Part shown: positions 31,697 through 43,771 of the stretch, in pieces | Layout: each line of letters starts with the position of its first letter | How positions within the stretch are numbered: the first letter of the stretch is position 1 | From: Marvania coccoides | Taxonomy: Eukaryota > Chlorophyta > Trebouxiophyceae > Chlorellales > Chlorellaceae | Length of the DNA stretch: 64,000 nucleotides | NCBI GenBank assembly: GCA_963854735.1 | Contig: OY978098.1 | Location: 826,001-890,000, forward strand | Direction of reading: 5' to 3' | Notes under the pieces: generated by a model | What the model was told of the DNA's origin: nothing | Seen by the model: only the letters and a program-made list of their open reading frames with translations | Databases searched by the model: none | Made by a program: the position numbers and the translations under genes

Positions 31697-32943
31697 TCAT
31701 CGGTTCTCCGGCATGCCAACGAAATCTTCGGCGCTGTCGGCGTAGGGAGTGGCGCGGAAGGCGTCCCCGCTGCGCACAGCGTCCACCGCTTCGCGGACCG
31801 CCTCCTCGCTGGCGGCGGCCCCGCCTCCCACCCCTGCCATCGCACTGATGGCCCGGGCACGGTCCACCGCCGCTGCCGACCGAGCAGGCTGCTGCCGGGA
31901 GGCGCCGGCGGGCGTGTGCTGGGGGGTGTCAACCTGGGGGTCGTGCCCCAGCAGGCGCAGGTCCTCGTAGCCGTGCGCAAACGTGCATGAGGCGCCGCGA
32001 GCACAGTACCCGGTCTGCATGTATCGAATGCACAGCCGCGTCTTGAAGTACACCTGAGACTTGTTGCGCTGGTCGCCTGCCTGCTGCTGGTCTTGCTCCT
32101 GCAGCAGCTGCTGCTGTTGGTGTTGTTGCTGGAGCTGCATCGTGTGCTGCGGTTGCTGTTGCTGTTGCTGCTGCTGCTGCTGGTGTTCCCCCATTGCCGC
32201 CACCTCTTCTTTGCCGCCGTTTGCTTGGCGGCCTGGAGAGGGCGAGGGCGTCGGTTTCTGCAGCTGCTCCTGCACGCGCTGCTCCCTCTCCAGCTGTGCG
32301 AGCAGCTCTGGCGGGATGTAGCGCAGCTCGTGCTGGCCGTGAGCGTAGGTGCACTTGTCGCCAAAGGGGCAGTTGCCACCCCGCCATCTGCAGAGAAACA
32401 CACGAAAATGGTCAGAAACTGTTAAAAAGAAAAGGTTCTGAATACGGCCCTCTTTGTAGCACGGCCTAATGATGCAGCTCCCTCTCACTTGTTGCACAGC
32501 CTGGTCTTGAAAAACACGTTGCTGCCTCGGCCGCCGCGCGCTGACTCTGCCAGCATCTGCGTCAGCTGCGGCGTCATGCCCATGGGGGGCGGCGGCGGCA
32601 CTGGGACCATCGACGGCCCCTGCGCCATCATCATTCCGGGGTAGAGGCCGTACTGGGGTTGCATCATCATCTGCGGCATCATTCCCTGTATTCAAGAAGA
32701 GCGAGCGCGGATCTATTAGTACGTACATTTTAGGCTGCAGCAAGATCGAATCGAAAATTCTCATCGCGGGCCCGGACGGGTGGTACTGTGACAGCACAGC
32801 GTTCCGACACAGAGGATTTGATGTACCAGTGAGAATGCACGCAATAAAGGACTCGCCTGCGCCATCTCCGGCAGCCCAGGTGGAGGCATCATGAAAGGCC
32901 CGCCCGGGGGTAGCGGGAAGACCCGCTGCTGCTGTCGATCCAT
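31697..32943 (-). CDS. Tandem CCCH zinc-finger RNA-binding protein
   Basis: Three exons (32857-32943, 32489-32685, 31697-32387) encode 324 residues. Two CCCH fingers are each preceded by FKTRLC: residues ~88-112 (CNKWRGGNCPFGDKCTYAH, spacing 7-5-3) and ~220-245 (CIRYMQTGYCARGASCTFAH, spacing 8-5-3). The paired [F/Y]FKTRLC leads recall TIS11/TTP-type proteins, which bind AU-rich elements and promote mRNA decay. The fingers are far apart, with a Gln-rich linker (CAG/CAA-coded) between them. The N-terminus is Met/Pro/Gln-rich. The first intron begins GC (ATGGCGCAG|GCGAGT); a GT donor would not restore QGMMPQMMM. The last exon splits finger 1 within K-W. Confidence 0.85.
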
Positions 32944-33150
32944 GTGCCAGGTTTTGTAGAGCACAGGGTGTAAATATTGGCAAGGGTGGGGCCCGAAAAT
33001 TTCAGCAAATGAGGAAAATAAGCGCCACCTCGTGTGCTTTCTTTTGCGACGAAATCTGCTTGCGATCGGCATGTTTTCTGACACAGCGGGAGGAAGCGCA
33101 CAAACTTACCACGTCTCTTCACTCAACACCCGAATCAAAACTCAGGCAGG

Positions 33151-33901
33151 ATGCAGTCGACTCTCACCAGCACCCGCGCTTTCGTCGCAAAGGTAGGGGT
33201 AAATAACGACGCTTTCGGCGACGCTGATTGCATTTCAACCCCAAATCGGGCGTGATAACCCCACCCACGGGGAATTTGCGTCGGATACTAGCTGCGCGGC
33301 CTCGCAGCTCAACACAATTCGACTCGACAATGTTTTGTTTCCCACTATAAACCCTCCCCTCATTTCGGAGTCCCGTCACTTCAACGATCGCATGGTTCCT
33401 TCCTTGACTGCAGCCCGCGTCCGTGGCCAGGCCCGTCGCCCGCACCCGCATGGTGACCAAGGCCCTGTCCGACGTCAACTTGGTAGTGGGTGGAGCCACC
33501 GTGGCTGCGCTCGCCCTGGGCCGCTTCGTGGTGCTGCCCTACCACCGCGCCCAGCTTGCCAAGGCCGGCAAGCCCACCCAGAACGGCGTGACCCACTTTG
33601 AGGCGGGAGACCGGCTGGCGGAGGAGGTGACTTTCTTCACCAACTCCAACGACCCCGCTGGCTTCTCGATCATCGACGTCATGGCCTGGGGTGCGCTCGG
33701 CCATGCCGCCGGCTTCTACATCCTCGTGAGTGTTGGCACCATTTGTCTGGATTTGTGTTTGAATAATAAGAATGGCGTGACTTGGGAAGCGATTGGTTTA
33801 TCTATTAAAAGCATGGCTGAGTACTAACTCGGTTTTTTTTTTTTCCCGCCTCTTTCTTGCAGGCCACCGCCAGCCTGGACAAGGCCCCCATCCCCTTTTA
33901 A
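33151..33901 (+). CDS. psaG: Photosystem I reaction centre subunit V (PsaG), plastid precursor
   Basis: Three exons (33151-33192, 33414-33725, 33863-33901) encode 130 residues. A short transit peptide (MQSTLTSTRAFVAK...RPVARTRMV) precedes the mature protein. Family blocks include GRFVVLPYHRAQLAKAG, NGVTHFEAGDRLAEE, NSNDPAGFSIIDVMAWGALG and GFYILATASLDKAPIPF. Two hydrophobic helices flank the NGVTHFEAGD loop. PsaG rather than its relative PsaK is indicated by that loop. The subunit sits at the edge of photosystem I and helps bind light-harvesting complex I. Its nuclear location and introns make this a host gene of a green-lineage phototroph, the clearest taxonomic marker here. Confidence 0.95.
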
Positions 33902-34199
33902 ATGCTTTAGCTTGCGAATGATGAGAAGAATAATTTTCCTTTTTGTATCAACATATTGTTGCACTTTTTAAACTGCGGTGTCTTGATGGTGGTATCTGAG
34001 GCAGCATCTATGCGCTGATTCTGGTGTAAAAAACATATATAAGAAAACGACAGTAATGCCAGCAGCAAGAAAGAAGGGGAGAAACAGTATTAAGCAAATC
34101 GCGTAATATTAAATGTATGTCTGGGGTTGCATTCATCCTACCAATTAATTTATCAACCAAATGATTAAGAGACCATTTTATACCAGTATACATGTTTCA

Positions 34200-35720
34200 T
34201 CAGTTGAACTTTGACGCGCGAATCCACCGCGTGGCAATCCACTTCTCCCCTTCCAGGACGGGGCACCCGCTGTGGTACGCCCCCTCCACCGGCGCCGCCG
34301 TGGGGTCCGCCGTGCCGTCTTCAAACGACCCCGTGCCGCTGCCGTCGACCGGCGCATAATCCCAAAACATCGTCATGTCGCCAGGATTGGGCGCTACGCC
34401 CAGCACCGGCATGTCCTCTTCGCAGTACCACGTGTGCCCGCCGTCGCCCTGCAGCCCCGCCGCTGCCATCGCCTCTCGCGTCTGCGCCGCCTCGGGAAAC
34501 ACCGTGCGCCCCCCTCGCTGGGGCGTCGCCAAATGGAGGATGACCGTCGCGATGCGGTCGCCGCAAGATGAACCGCCACCCGCGAGGCCGCACCCTGGTC
34601 CCCCGGAGCGCTTGAGAAATCCTAGGCAACCCTCGTCGACCTCAGTAGGGAGGTAACCATTTTCTAGGTCCACGCAGTTGTCAGCGTGCCTGCGTCCAAA
34701 TTTTAAAGAGAGGAATTGATCAGAATTTGTTTCCCTCTTTCATGAGATAAGATTTCCGCCAATTCATTCAAAAACCAGTGCTTTTACCACCGAACCCCAA
34801 GAATGACTCACGACTCGTAGCGCTGGCCGATCTGGTAGTTCAGGACGTGAAAGTCTTCCCCAAACTCCTTTGGTATGCGCATCAGGCGGTGGACGCGCTG
34901 CGCGATGCGCTCAAACACGTCGTCATTAGGCGGCCAGGCCCCGTAAGAAGTGCGAGCATCGTCGACCAGCTCCTCCCCCTCGTCCAGCTCAGACACCACC
35001 TGAGAGCGCTGAAGCATGCCGCGGGCCACCGCGATGATGTGGCCCACCTCTTGGGGGGTGAGGAACGAGCGGAACACGGCGGCACGGGGCTCGTCCCAGC
35101 TGACCACTCTGGCTGACGGGTGCTGCACCGCGAAGTCATAGACCGCATCGCTGAGGTTCCACCCGCCCTGGAAAAAGTTTAAGAGAGAAGAAAAAATGTT
35201 AAAAATCTCATTCTACAGTCAGGAAATAAAACATCATTTTTGAAGAGTTTTATATTACCTTGAGCTCGGCTTGGGTGAGTCGCTTCAAAGGGGGGATGCG
35301 GGCGTAGGTCTTGTGGATGTCTGTGTCGAAGTGCGGCGTGGCCAGCGCCACTGCTTCCATGTCCAGCTCAACTTTGCTGCCGGGGAGTGGCGGGGGGGCC
35401 TTTGCTCGCTCTTCCTCCTCATTTTCCTCTTCCTCCAAAAGACCGCGCGAGGAGGCTGCATCCCCCCTTCGAAACTGGGGCTGCTGAGTACCCCGCCTGT
35501 CCAGCCCCTCTCCTAATGCCTCTGGTCCCCCCGCTGCCACCTGGCGATCGCCTTCCAAGCTGCGGTGGCGTGTTAAAAGGGCAACCGTAAGCGCCAACAG
35601 CAGCACGATGATCACGCCCCATGAATTGTCGCTGCCAGAAGGCCTTGGCTTTCGCTTTCCCGTCGAGTCTTCTTCAAACTCATCGCTGTCATAAGAGGCC
35701 GCTTGTCCTCGTCGCAGCAT
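34200..35720 (-). CDS. Prolyl 4-hydroxylase, type II membrane protein
   Basis: Three exons (35259-35720, 34812-35167, 34200-34689) encode 435 residues. A cytosolic tail (~30 residues) precedes one anchor (WGVIIVLLLALTVALL), then a Glu-rich stem and the dioxygenase domain. The joined exons read YESHADNC, giving the His-x-Asp iron ligands. The distal His is in AYHSGCPVLEGEKW, with the 2-oxoglutarate lysine in EKWIATRWIRASKF. Conserved P4H blocks RTSYGAW and GDRIATVILHL are present. These enzymes hydroxylate proline in the ER/Golgi, in algae mainly on Hyp-rich wall glycoproteins. A second family member lies 9 kb away (43772-45259) with matching blocks, so the pair may be an old local duplication split by other genes. 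Confidence 0.9.
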
Positions 35721-35897
35721 ACTGGACCCGCCCTCCTGCTGCAGATCCAGTGGTGGGTTTCAATTCTAATGCATTGACCGAGCCCAAAGTGACCGGGAAT
35801 GCACGTCTCATAGCGTTTCTTGCACCGCAGCAAAGAAGATAGAGATTTTTTTGCATGTCCACAACGTTTCGATTGATGGTTTACAAAATTTTGAAAA

Positions 35898-37232
35898 ATG
35901 CCTGTATACGCCAAGGTGCCCGCTTTTCGGGCCCAGGCCCCTTTCACCTCGAGAAAATGCATGATCTCAAGGCCTCGGGTCTCAACATCAGCGATGATTG
36001 CAGAGACGGGCATCTCATCGGTGCAGGGCACATCCCGCAAGCAGAATGAGGACAGATATGGCATCGATGTGAGAAATATTTGCTGCTCTGTGGAAGAAAT
36101 TATCGTTAACCTTATTTTCAAACACACCTCAATTCTATATGCAGCTTGAGGGGGAGTCGAGCTCAGTGCCATACGCAGCGGTGTACGACGGGCATGGTGA
36201 GGAATTTTCGTGATTTAAAAAAAAAAAACCAGCTGAACAACAATATTTTTTTCTTGTTCTCCGTTGGAATCTATCTCACCATGCTGTATTGCCCCGGTGC
36301 AGGCGGATTTGCTTGCGCTGACTGGCTGTCCCTTAACTTCCCCGCCTACATCAGCAAGTTTTGGGAGGGCGGGACAGCGCCGGAGGCTGCCATCACGCAG
36401 GCCTTCCTGGCTGCAGACCGCAAAGTGCTGGCACCCAAAGCAGGATTCTTTGGCGCCATGGGAGAGCGCGGCATTGGGGGCAGCAAGTGCGGCGCCACAG
36501 GCGCAGTTGCCCTGTTCTTCAAGGTAATGGAAAAAACGTTTTAATAATTATAATAATAATTATTATTATTATAAACTTTTTTGTTTTCTGTACCTCTTGC
36601 CTGAATTTAAAATACAACCAAACCATTTCCCCCCAAACTTCCCTCATCTTCTTCCGATCCCACTACAACAGGACAAGTCTGGGGCACTGAAGCTGCTGGC
36701 TGCCAACGCCGGCGACGCCCGCGTGGTGCTCGGCCGCAAAGACGGCACCACCGTGCAGCTCACCGTGGACCACGTGCCCGACAGCGAGAACGAACGAAAG
36801 CGCATCGAGGGACAGAACCCCAACCCCAGCCTCCCTCTGGTTCGCTACGTGGGGGGCACCTGGCGCGTGGGCGGCCTTTTGGCACTGTCCCGCGCTTTCG
36901 GCGACGCCTACCTCAAAGGAACCGGGCAGTTTGAGGGCATCCAGGCTGGTGGTGACAACTACAGCTCTGGCTTCGGCGTTGTCGCCGAGCCTGACGTCAC
37001 GGTGACGGAGTTGAAGCCGGAGGATCTGTGGGTGGTCATTTCGTCGGATGGGCTGTTTGAAAACGTGGAGCGCGGCGGCGGAGGTGGGCTTTCCAATGAA
37101 GAGGTGATTGGCGTGTGCAACAAGCTGGCTGGAAAGTCCTGCAAGGAGATTGCGGCGACGTTGGCGGAGGGGGCGCAGGAGGCGGGCAGCACGGACGACG
37201 TCACCGTGGTGGTGCTGAGGCTGCAGATTTGA
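35898..37232 (+). CDS. PP2C-family serine/threonine phosphatase
   Basis: Four exons (35898-36068, 36145-36196, 36303-36523, 36672-37232) give 334 residues. PP2C motifs in order: SSVQGTSRKQNEDRYG, YAAVYDGHGG, a core Thr-Gly (KCGATGAVALFF), NAGDARVVL, LLALSRAFGD, VVISSDGLFE and TDDVTVVVL. These carry the Asp residues for the Mn/Mg centre. The N-terminal ~45 residues are basic with few acids (YAKVPAFRAQAPFTSRKC), compatible with an organelle transit peptide. Substrate is unknown; plastid PP2Cs include state-transition phosphatases, but nothing here singles one out. An 18-base intergenic TAA/TAT-rich tract lies in intron 3. Confidence 0.9.
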
Positions 37233-37556
37233 TTGTTTATTCTTTCATTATGTTGTTTCATTTTTTTAAAAGAGTGTTTGATGCATTGTAAAACGTTATT
37301 TGAGGTGGTGGTGAGGCGACGGGCGGTTGGAAAATGAGAGAGTTTGGGGCGCTGCACCTTGCTTCTGCCATAGAACCAGTCACGGCCCTCGCTCGTGCGG
37401 GTGTCTATACTAGAGGGAGGCATTCAGGCAGCTTGCTGCAGTAGTGGGCAGATGGCTCAGGCCTTCTTCGAGCCCAAAATTGAAATTTTAAGTTGTATGC
37501 ACATTTTTTAATTATTTTTAAATTCCAAGGAAACCCATTGGGACGGTTGGGTCAGG

Positions 37557-39742
37557 ATGGCCTCGAGCGGAGGCTCTGAGGGCAAAGTTTCAACAGTAAA
37601 AATTCGAATTTCAGATGTTCATATTCCCGATATTTTGCCCGTCCTTGGCATTCCCATTCTCTCTGCCCCGCCGCGCAGCGCCCATGAAGTCGAATCAGTG
37701 AATGGCGCGGCGCTGGAGAAGCCTTCTGCCGCTACTTTGGAGACTGTGATCAAGATGCTCAACGAGGCAGACATCAAGCAGCTGTGAGTTTCAATGGCTC
37801 GCCTAACGCTGAATTTATGCACTAACACCCGATCGTTGGCTTCGTGCAGGCGCCCGCTGGAGCAGCCCAAGCTACGGCCAGACTCAGCGACCCCGCTGAT
37901 ACTGCAGGTGCAGGCCCAAGCCCCTGGCGCACTGGTGCTCAAGACAGGCGGTGCGTGTGTCATTGGTTACGCATTTATGATCTAACCCCCAAAACCAGCT
38001 GAAGAACCCCTGTTGACCCCATTTTGTTTCTCTCTCTCTCTAAATATTTGTCACCGCAGACTTGCAGCCCCGCCGGTCCGTGAAGCGCAGCTCTGAGGCG
38101 ATGGCGCAAGCCACCCCTCCCCATGACACCCCTCCTTCAGCCGACCAGGCCAGAGTGCCAGCCACTGCCTCTGCCGAGCGCGCCAACAAGCGCCCCCGCG
38201 CGTCCCTCAAACTCACCATCGCCACAGCAGACAAGGCAACGCTGGCGCCCACCCTGGCGGAGGAGACCGCCACTCTGGCCAAGGCGCTCGTCGACGCCCT
38301 GAAAGAATTTTGCAGAAGCCACCCCGACCTGCTGGCCGCCCAGCAAGGCGAGTTTTTTTTTTTTTTTTTTTAATCCACATTTTCCGCATTATATTTCTGC
38401 TATAAAAAATTAATTTGAATATAATACCCCTCTTCTAATTTTGTATGCAATAGGCGAGGCTGAGGACATGGAGCAGGATGAGCCAGAGGAGGGGGCTGCG
38501 GCAGGTGAAGAAGATGGAAATGAGGAAGAAGACGGAGGAGGGAAGAAGCCCAAGGACGCAGGCGCACACCAGAGCTCTGCAGAGCACCGCCTGCTGGCCG
38601 ACGTGCGTCGCGTGAGCGATGTTGCCGTCCGTGCATGCGGCGTGGCGGCAGCGATGCGCCAAGTCCCCCGGGAGACGCTGTCGCGGGCGCTACGCGCGCT
38701 GCGCGCCGCCACCGACCGCGGGAGGCACGTGCTGCTGGAAGAAGGCGACGTGGAAGAGAGCAGCCACGTGGTGGTGGCGATGGTGGCGCTGGAGGCAGCG
38801 GTGGTGGTGCTGCGGTTCAGCGTAGGGGCTGCCGCGGTGGCTGACGCTCACGTGGTGTCGGAGGAGGCGGTGCAGGCTGCCATTGAGGCCTCTCGCTTCC
38901 AGCTGCAGCACAACATTTTGCCGTTTAATGATGCCCGACTACGGTCTGCTACTCGGCCACAGCTAGGGGCCGCGCCACCCAGCGATGAGGAGGAAGAGAA
39001 CGCTAACGCAGCAGGGCCTAGTACCAAGCCGGCCGAAGGGCGTGGAGGCAAGGGCGGTCGCGGAAAGAGCAGCGGCGGCGGCCGCGGCGGAGGCAAAGCG
39101 GTGCAGAAAGTCGGCTTGCAGTGAGTTTCAACTATCTTGAATCCGTAATTATTTTTATTTTATTTGTTTATTTATATTGGAAACAATGTTACCTTAGTAG
39201 TACATCATTCTATATAATCCCCCCCCCTCATTTCTGTCACTTCCCCCCACAGGATCCCTCGTGCGGTGCTTGCCATCTCGGACCGAGTCCAGGCCGTGCT
39301 GAGCCTGCTGTGCGATCTCCTCCCCGCCGTCAAGGTTCCCGCCGCCATGTTGATCCCGTTGCTGCGCTCTGCCGTGGCCACCCTCACCGTGCGCTCCCTC
39401 GCGTCCCTGCAAGTCAAGAGCGTCTCCCTCATGGCAGCGGCTTTCCGGACCCACGCAGACCTGCGCCGCACCATCCTGGACGACCTGTTCACCCACGCAG
39501 CGCCCTTTTTGGGGTCTGGTCACTCGCTGCGCCGTGAGTTTGCGCTGGGCGGCGGCTCCTCTGCCGGCATCCAGATGTTCACCGCGGCGGTGATGCAGAT
39601 GGTGCAGGGCGCGGCGGACATGCCCCGCGGTGACGCCACCCCCGCCGAGGTCATCGCTGCGTATGGCACCGCCATGAAAGCAGCCGATTATTTTTGGAGC
39701 CAGTGCCTCGAAAAGTGAGAGAAAAAGAAGAAAGAGCCATTT

Positions 39743-39789
<47 letters not shown>

Positions 39790-42465
39790 GTCTGCATTTC
39801 TATTACTACACTGTGGACCTAAAATGTGAATTATCAACTCCGTTTTCACTCATTTACCCTCGCACCGTTCTTCGATGTTTTTCAGGCTGCCTTCTGCGCG
39901 TGCCATCAAGGCGGAGACGGATCAGGACTTAGTGGGATTGGTGCATGGCGTGGTGGCCGACCTGCTGGAGGCCTCAGCCCTTCCCGAGTGGCCCGCTGCC
40001 AGTGCCATGCTGCTCCGTCTTGCCGGCTCGATCAACTCGCAGCGTGGCCTGCAGCACACCGACCCAGCGGTGCGCCAGTTCTGCGTAGAGCTGCTGGGGC
40101 GGCTGCTGAGCTCGATTCACGCTGTGAAAGCGGCGGCGCGGGCGGACGCAGAGTGGCTGGAGGGCGTGGCAGCAGACAACGGTGAGAGCGAGAGGGAGCG
40201 AGAGAGAGAAATTGTCATTGCATTAGGGAATAGAATTTGCCGTTGATTCTTACACTGTTCGATAACTACCTACTTCGGATTACTTAAATAATATATTTAG
40301 ATTTTTTTCATTTTCTTCCCTTGTTGTGTGTTCTTTTCTCGGCAGGCTTCGGAGATGTGCAGCACGCTGCCGAGGAGCTGCTTCTCAAGTACCTCGCAGA
40401 CCGGCAGCATGCTGCCACCCCGGCCTCAGCCCTGGCGCGCCGCTTCTGGATCGTGCGCACGCTGTCTGAGACCGCCGCTGCCGCCGCCACCGCCGTGGAC
40501 TTAGAAGGACCATCAGCAGCCGAGCAGGAGCAGATGTCCGCCGCATTGATGGAGGCCCGGAAAAAGTCCGACGAGCTGGACGCTTCCGTGGTGGAAACGG
40601 GGCTGGACGCGGATGAGGCGACCCGGCTGATGCGCCCGCTGCTCCACGCGGCGTTCGAGCCTGCTGCGCCTGCTATGCTGTCCTGGCTGCTGGAAATGCT
40701 GGACCCCAGGGCGCAGGCGCCCACCACGCGCGCCAAAACTGTCAAGGCGCTGGCTGATGTGGCTTCTACCGACTCTGCCGTGCTGTCGATGCCTTCTGTC
40801 CAGGCAGCGGTGGAGAGGTCGCTGGGGGACGAGGCCATCAGCGTGAGGGACGCGGCGTTGACGCTGCTGGGGCGCCACATGGTGGACGACCCTGAGCTGG
40901 CGCTGCAGCTGCTGGACACAGTCATCAAGGCAGTGGACGGCAAGTTTTAATTATTATTGGTTTTATTATTTAATTATACCTGACAAAAAGACATTTCCCT
41001 CTTTTCTTTCTTCATTATGTGGGGACAAATGCTTTTTTATAATAGCTGTTTAAACCTCTTTTATTCATTTTTCTCATGCAGACCCGGGGGCCTCTGTGCG
41101 CAAGGCGGCCATCAAGATCCTTCGGGACGCTGCCATCATCGTGCCAGGCTTCCCCCGCGCCACCGACGCCGCGTGTGCGCTGCTCCCCAAAGCCTCAGAC
41201 TCGGAAGAAAGCGTCCAAAACGCCGTGGCCAAGGTTTTCCACTCGTTGTGGTTTGGCGACGGCGGCGCCACAGCAGAGCGCGCACAGCAGCTCGCTGACG
41301 TGGCGGAAGCCACCTACGACGCCGGCGGCGCCTCCATCCACCTCCCGCTCGACTCGCAGCACCCGCTGGTGAGCGTGCTGCGTGCTGCGCTGGCCCATGA
41401 AGCGCGTGGAGACCTCACAACTGAGTGGCGGGCGGGGCGGCAGGTCGCAGAGGCCCTGCTGGAGTCCATCCTCTCCCATCAGCAGCAACAGCAGCCCCAA
41501 AACGCACACAATGGTGGTGCAGCAGACGGCAGCGATGACAACGCCTCTCGCCCCGCCCTGCTGGCCCTCCATGCTCTGGCAGTGACTGATGCTGATTTTT
41601 GCCTGCCAGAGACGGATCCGCAGCGCTTTTTGCGCGCGTTGGCGCCCTACCTCAAGGCCACCCCCGACTCTAAAGATGCGCCCGAGATGGACCGCCGCTG
41701 CGCCGCAGAGCGCATGCTGTGTGTGCTGAGTGTGGTGGAAAGCGTGCTGAGCCAAATTTCCCACCTGGACGACTCCCTGGGTGCGCTGAACGACGTCCCT
41801 GGCGACCTTGTGGACCTCATCAACAAACACAGGTACACCCAGGTGGTGGCGGCTGCTTCCAAGTGCCTGGCGGCGCTGGCAGAGAGGAGCCCCGCTGCCG
41901 GCACTCGCCTGGTGCAGGTGGCCCAGGTGTACTGGGGATGGCTGCAGAACCCCGTGGGACACAGCCTCGGCAATCTCCCCCGCTTCCTGTTCATCCTGGG
42001 GCAGCTGTGCCGCCACGGAGCGGACATCATTCAGCGGGCGGCGGCGGCAGCGGCTGCCGGGGGGGGCCCTCCCCCGGGGACGACCCGCATTACGGTGCCG
42101 CAGTGCCTGCAGCTGTTCACCAAGTACTGGAAGTTCTCTGGGGGCACGCAGCAGCTGCGGGAGCTCGTGCAGAAGTGTGCCCTGGAAGCCACCGGGCAGC
42201 TGGCCATCGCCCGCCCGCTGACAATGGTGGAGGCTGGATCAGACGCCAGGGCGATGTGGGACAGGGCGCTGAAGAGCTACGCGTCTCCAGCCTTTAAGAT
42301 CGCGGCCTTGGGGTCTCTCACTGAGCTGCTGCAGGCCGACGCTGAAAATTTGGAGCACCGTCAAAAGGCGCAGATGCAGGCCGCTACTACCACCCCCACA
42401 AAGAGGCGTGGCAAAAGCGGCGGCGCAGCAGGAGGGACTACCTTAAAAAAGGGCCCCCCTGCTGC

Positions 42466-42498
<33 letters not shown>

Positions 42499-43546
42499 GG
42501 CTGTGGCGACTGAGAACGGCGAAGGCGATTCGCTGTCCCAGAGCAGCGCGGTGCTGCAGCAGCACTGGGAGGCGGTGCTGGAGCTGGCCACGGACCCGGG
42601 CGCGCGGTCCGTGGCCGACGGTTTGGCGGTGCGGCGGCGGGTGATGGCGCTGATAGACGTTGTGGTTAGGGACGGCCTGGTGGGGCCCTGGACGGCTGTT
42701 CCCGCGCTGGTGGCACTGGCCAGTGACGTGCACGTCGACGTGTCGAAGCGTGCGCTGCGCGTGCTGGCGGAGCTGGCTGAGAAGTTCCCCCAGTACGTGG
42801 ACGCTGGGCGGCTGATTGCCGGGCTAGAGCAGGCCTCGCTGCTGCACAGCGGCGGCGGTGGGGGTGGAGGAGTAAGCCCCCAGAAGCAAGTCCAGCGGCT
42901 CAAAGGTGGGGCTCCGCCCCCTGCTGCAGCGTTGGCCGCACTGGGAAATATGTATGCGAGGCTGGTGTGGCCCTCCCGCCCCCGCCGCAACGAGTTCCTG
43001 CGCGCGCTGCTGCGCCAGTTCCGCGCCCCGCTGGCGGGCAGGGCCGCCAATAGCCGCCCCCCCCCGCTGCGGCTGATGAACTTCACCGCCGCGGTGGCGG
43101 CCTCGCTGCCGCTGCGCCGCGCTGAGGAGGCATGCGTGCTGATCCAGGAGGCAGCGGGGGTGTGCGCCTCGCACTCTCACGCTGTACTGGTGGAGCTGCA
43201 GGCCTTGCTGGGGGATGAAGACGATGATGATCGACAAGGGCCGGCTGCAGCTGCGGCGAACAACCCCGCTGCGCTGGAGGCGCCCTGCCTGGCGGCCGCC
43301 GCGCTGTGCATGCTGCACCGCCTGCGCACCCGCCTGGAGCTGTGCTACGGCATCTCTGCGGAGCGCGCTGCAGCGTTTGCTGCTGCCGGGAAGAAGAAAA
43401 CTGCAGAAGAAAGCACCAACATCGTGGCAGATCCCTCTGCCCCGCCGCTGAAGCTGGAGGACTTGGACGTGGTGGGGGCGGTGAGCGAGGCTGTGGCCCG
43501 TCGGCTATATCGGGAGCTGGAGGAGCTGCATGGCTGCGGCGACTGA
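37557..43546 (+). CDS. SCC2: Cohesin loader SCC2/NIPBL
   Basis: Eight exons (37557-37783, 37850-37950, 38060-38347, 38454-39120, 39253-39714, 39886-40181, 40346-40939, 41082-43546) encode 1699 residues. The N-terminal third is disordered (acidic EDMEQDEPEEG, Gly-Lys-Arg-rich patch). The rest is HEAT-repeat helical. The signature is the block SVRDAALTLLGRHMVDDPEL...DPGASVRKAAIKILRDAA...FPRATDAACALL, followed by VAKVFHSLWF, the Nipped-B/SCC2 HEAT core. The family loads cohesin onto chromosomes together with SCC4. Introns 3 (CAAG|GCGAGT) and 7 (GACG|GCAAGT) start with GC, and both are required for frame. Length is near plant SCC2 proteins. Exon 8 alone covers 821 codons. Confidence 0.88.
39740..39789. 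repeat. (CTTT)n microsatellite in SCC2 intron 5
   Basis: About 12 CTTT units between exons 5 and 6. Confidence 0.95.
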
Positions 43547-43771
43547 TGTTCAACAGATAATGAAAACTGACTGACCATATTCCTTGACAACAGAGACCGG
43601 TTAACAGATTAAGTGACAGTTAAATTTGAGCGTGCACTGAACCCCAATTTCAACCTGCCCAGACAGCAAGTCGAACAGAAAGCACAGAAGAAAGGGTTTT
43701 GAAAAATGAGAGATTTGAGGCCGAAATGAACCTTGAAAGCTTAAACATTAATTTTAATTTGCCCGGCAAAA

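Noticed and set aside
32061..32425. Plus-strand Cys/Leu-rich frames
   Set aside because: They are the complement of the CAG-coded polyglutamine region of the CCCH gene.
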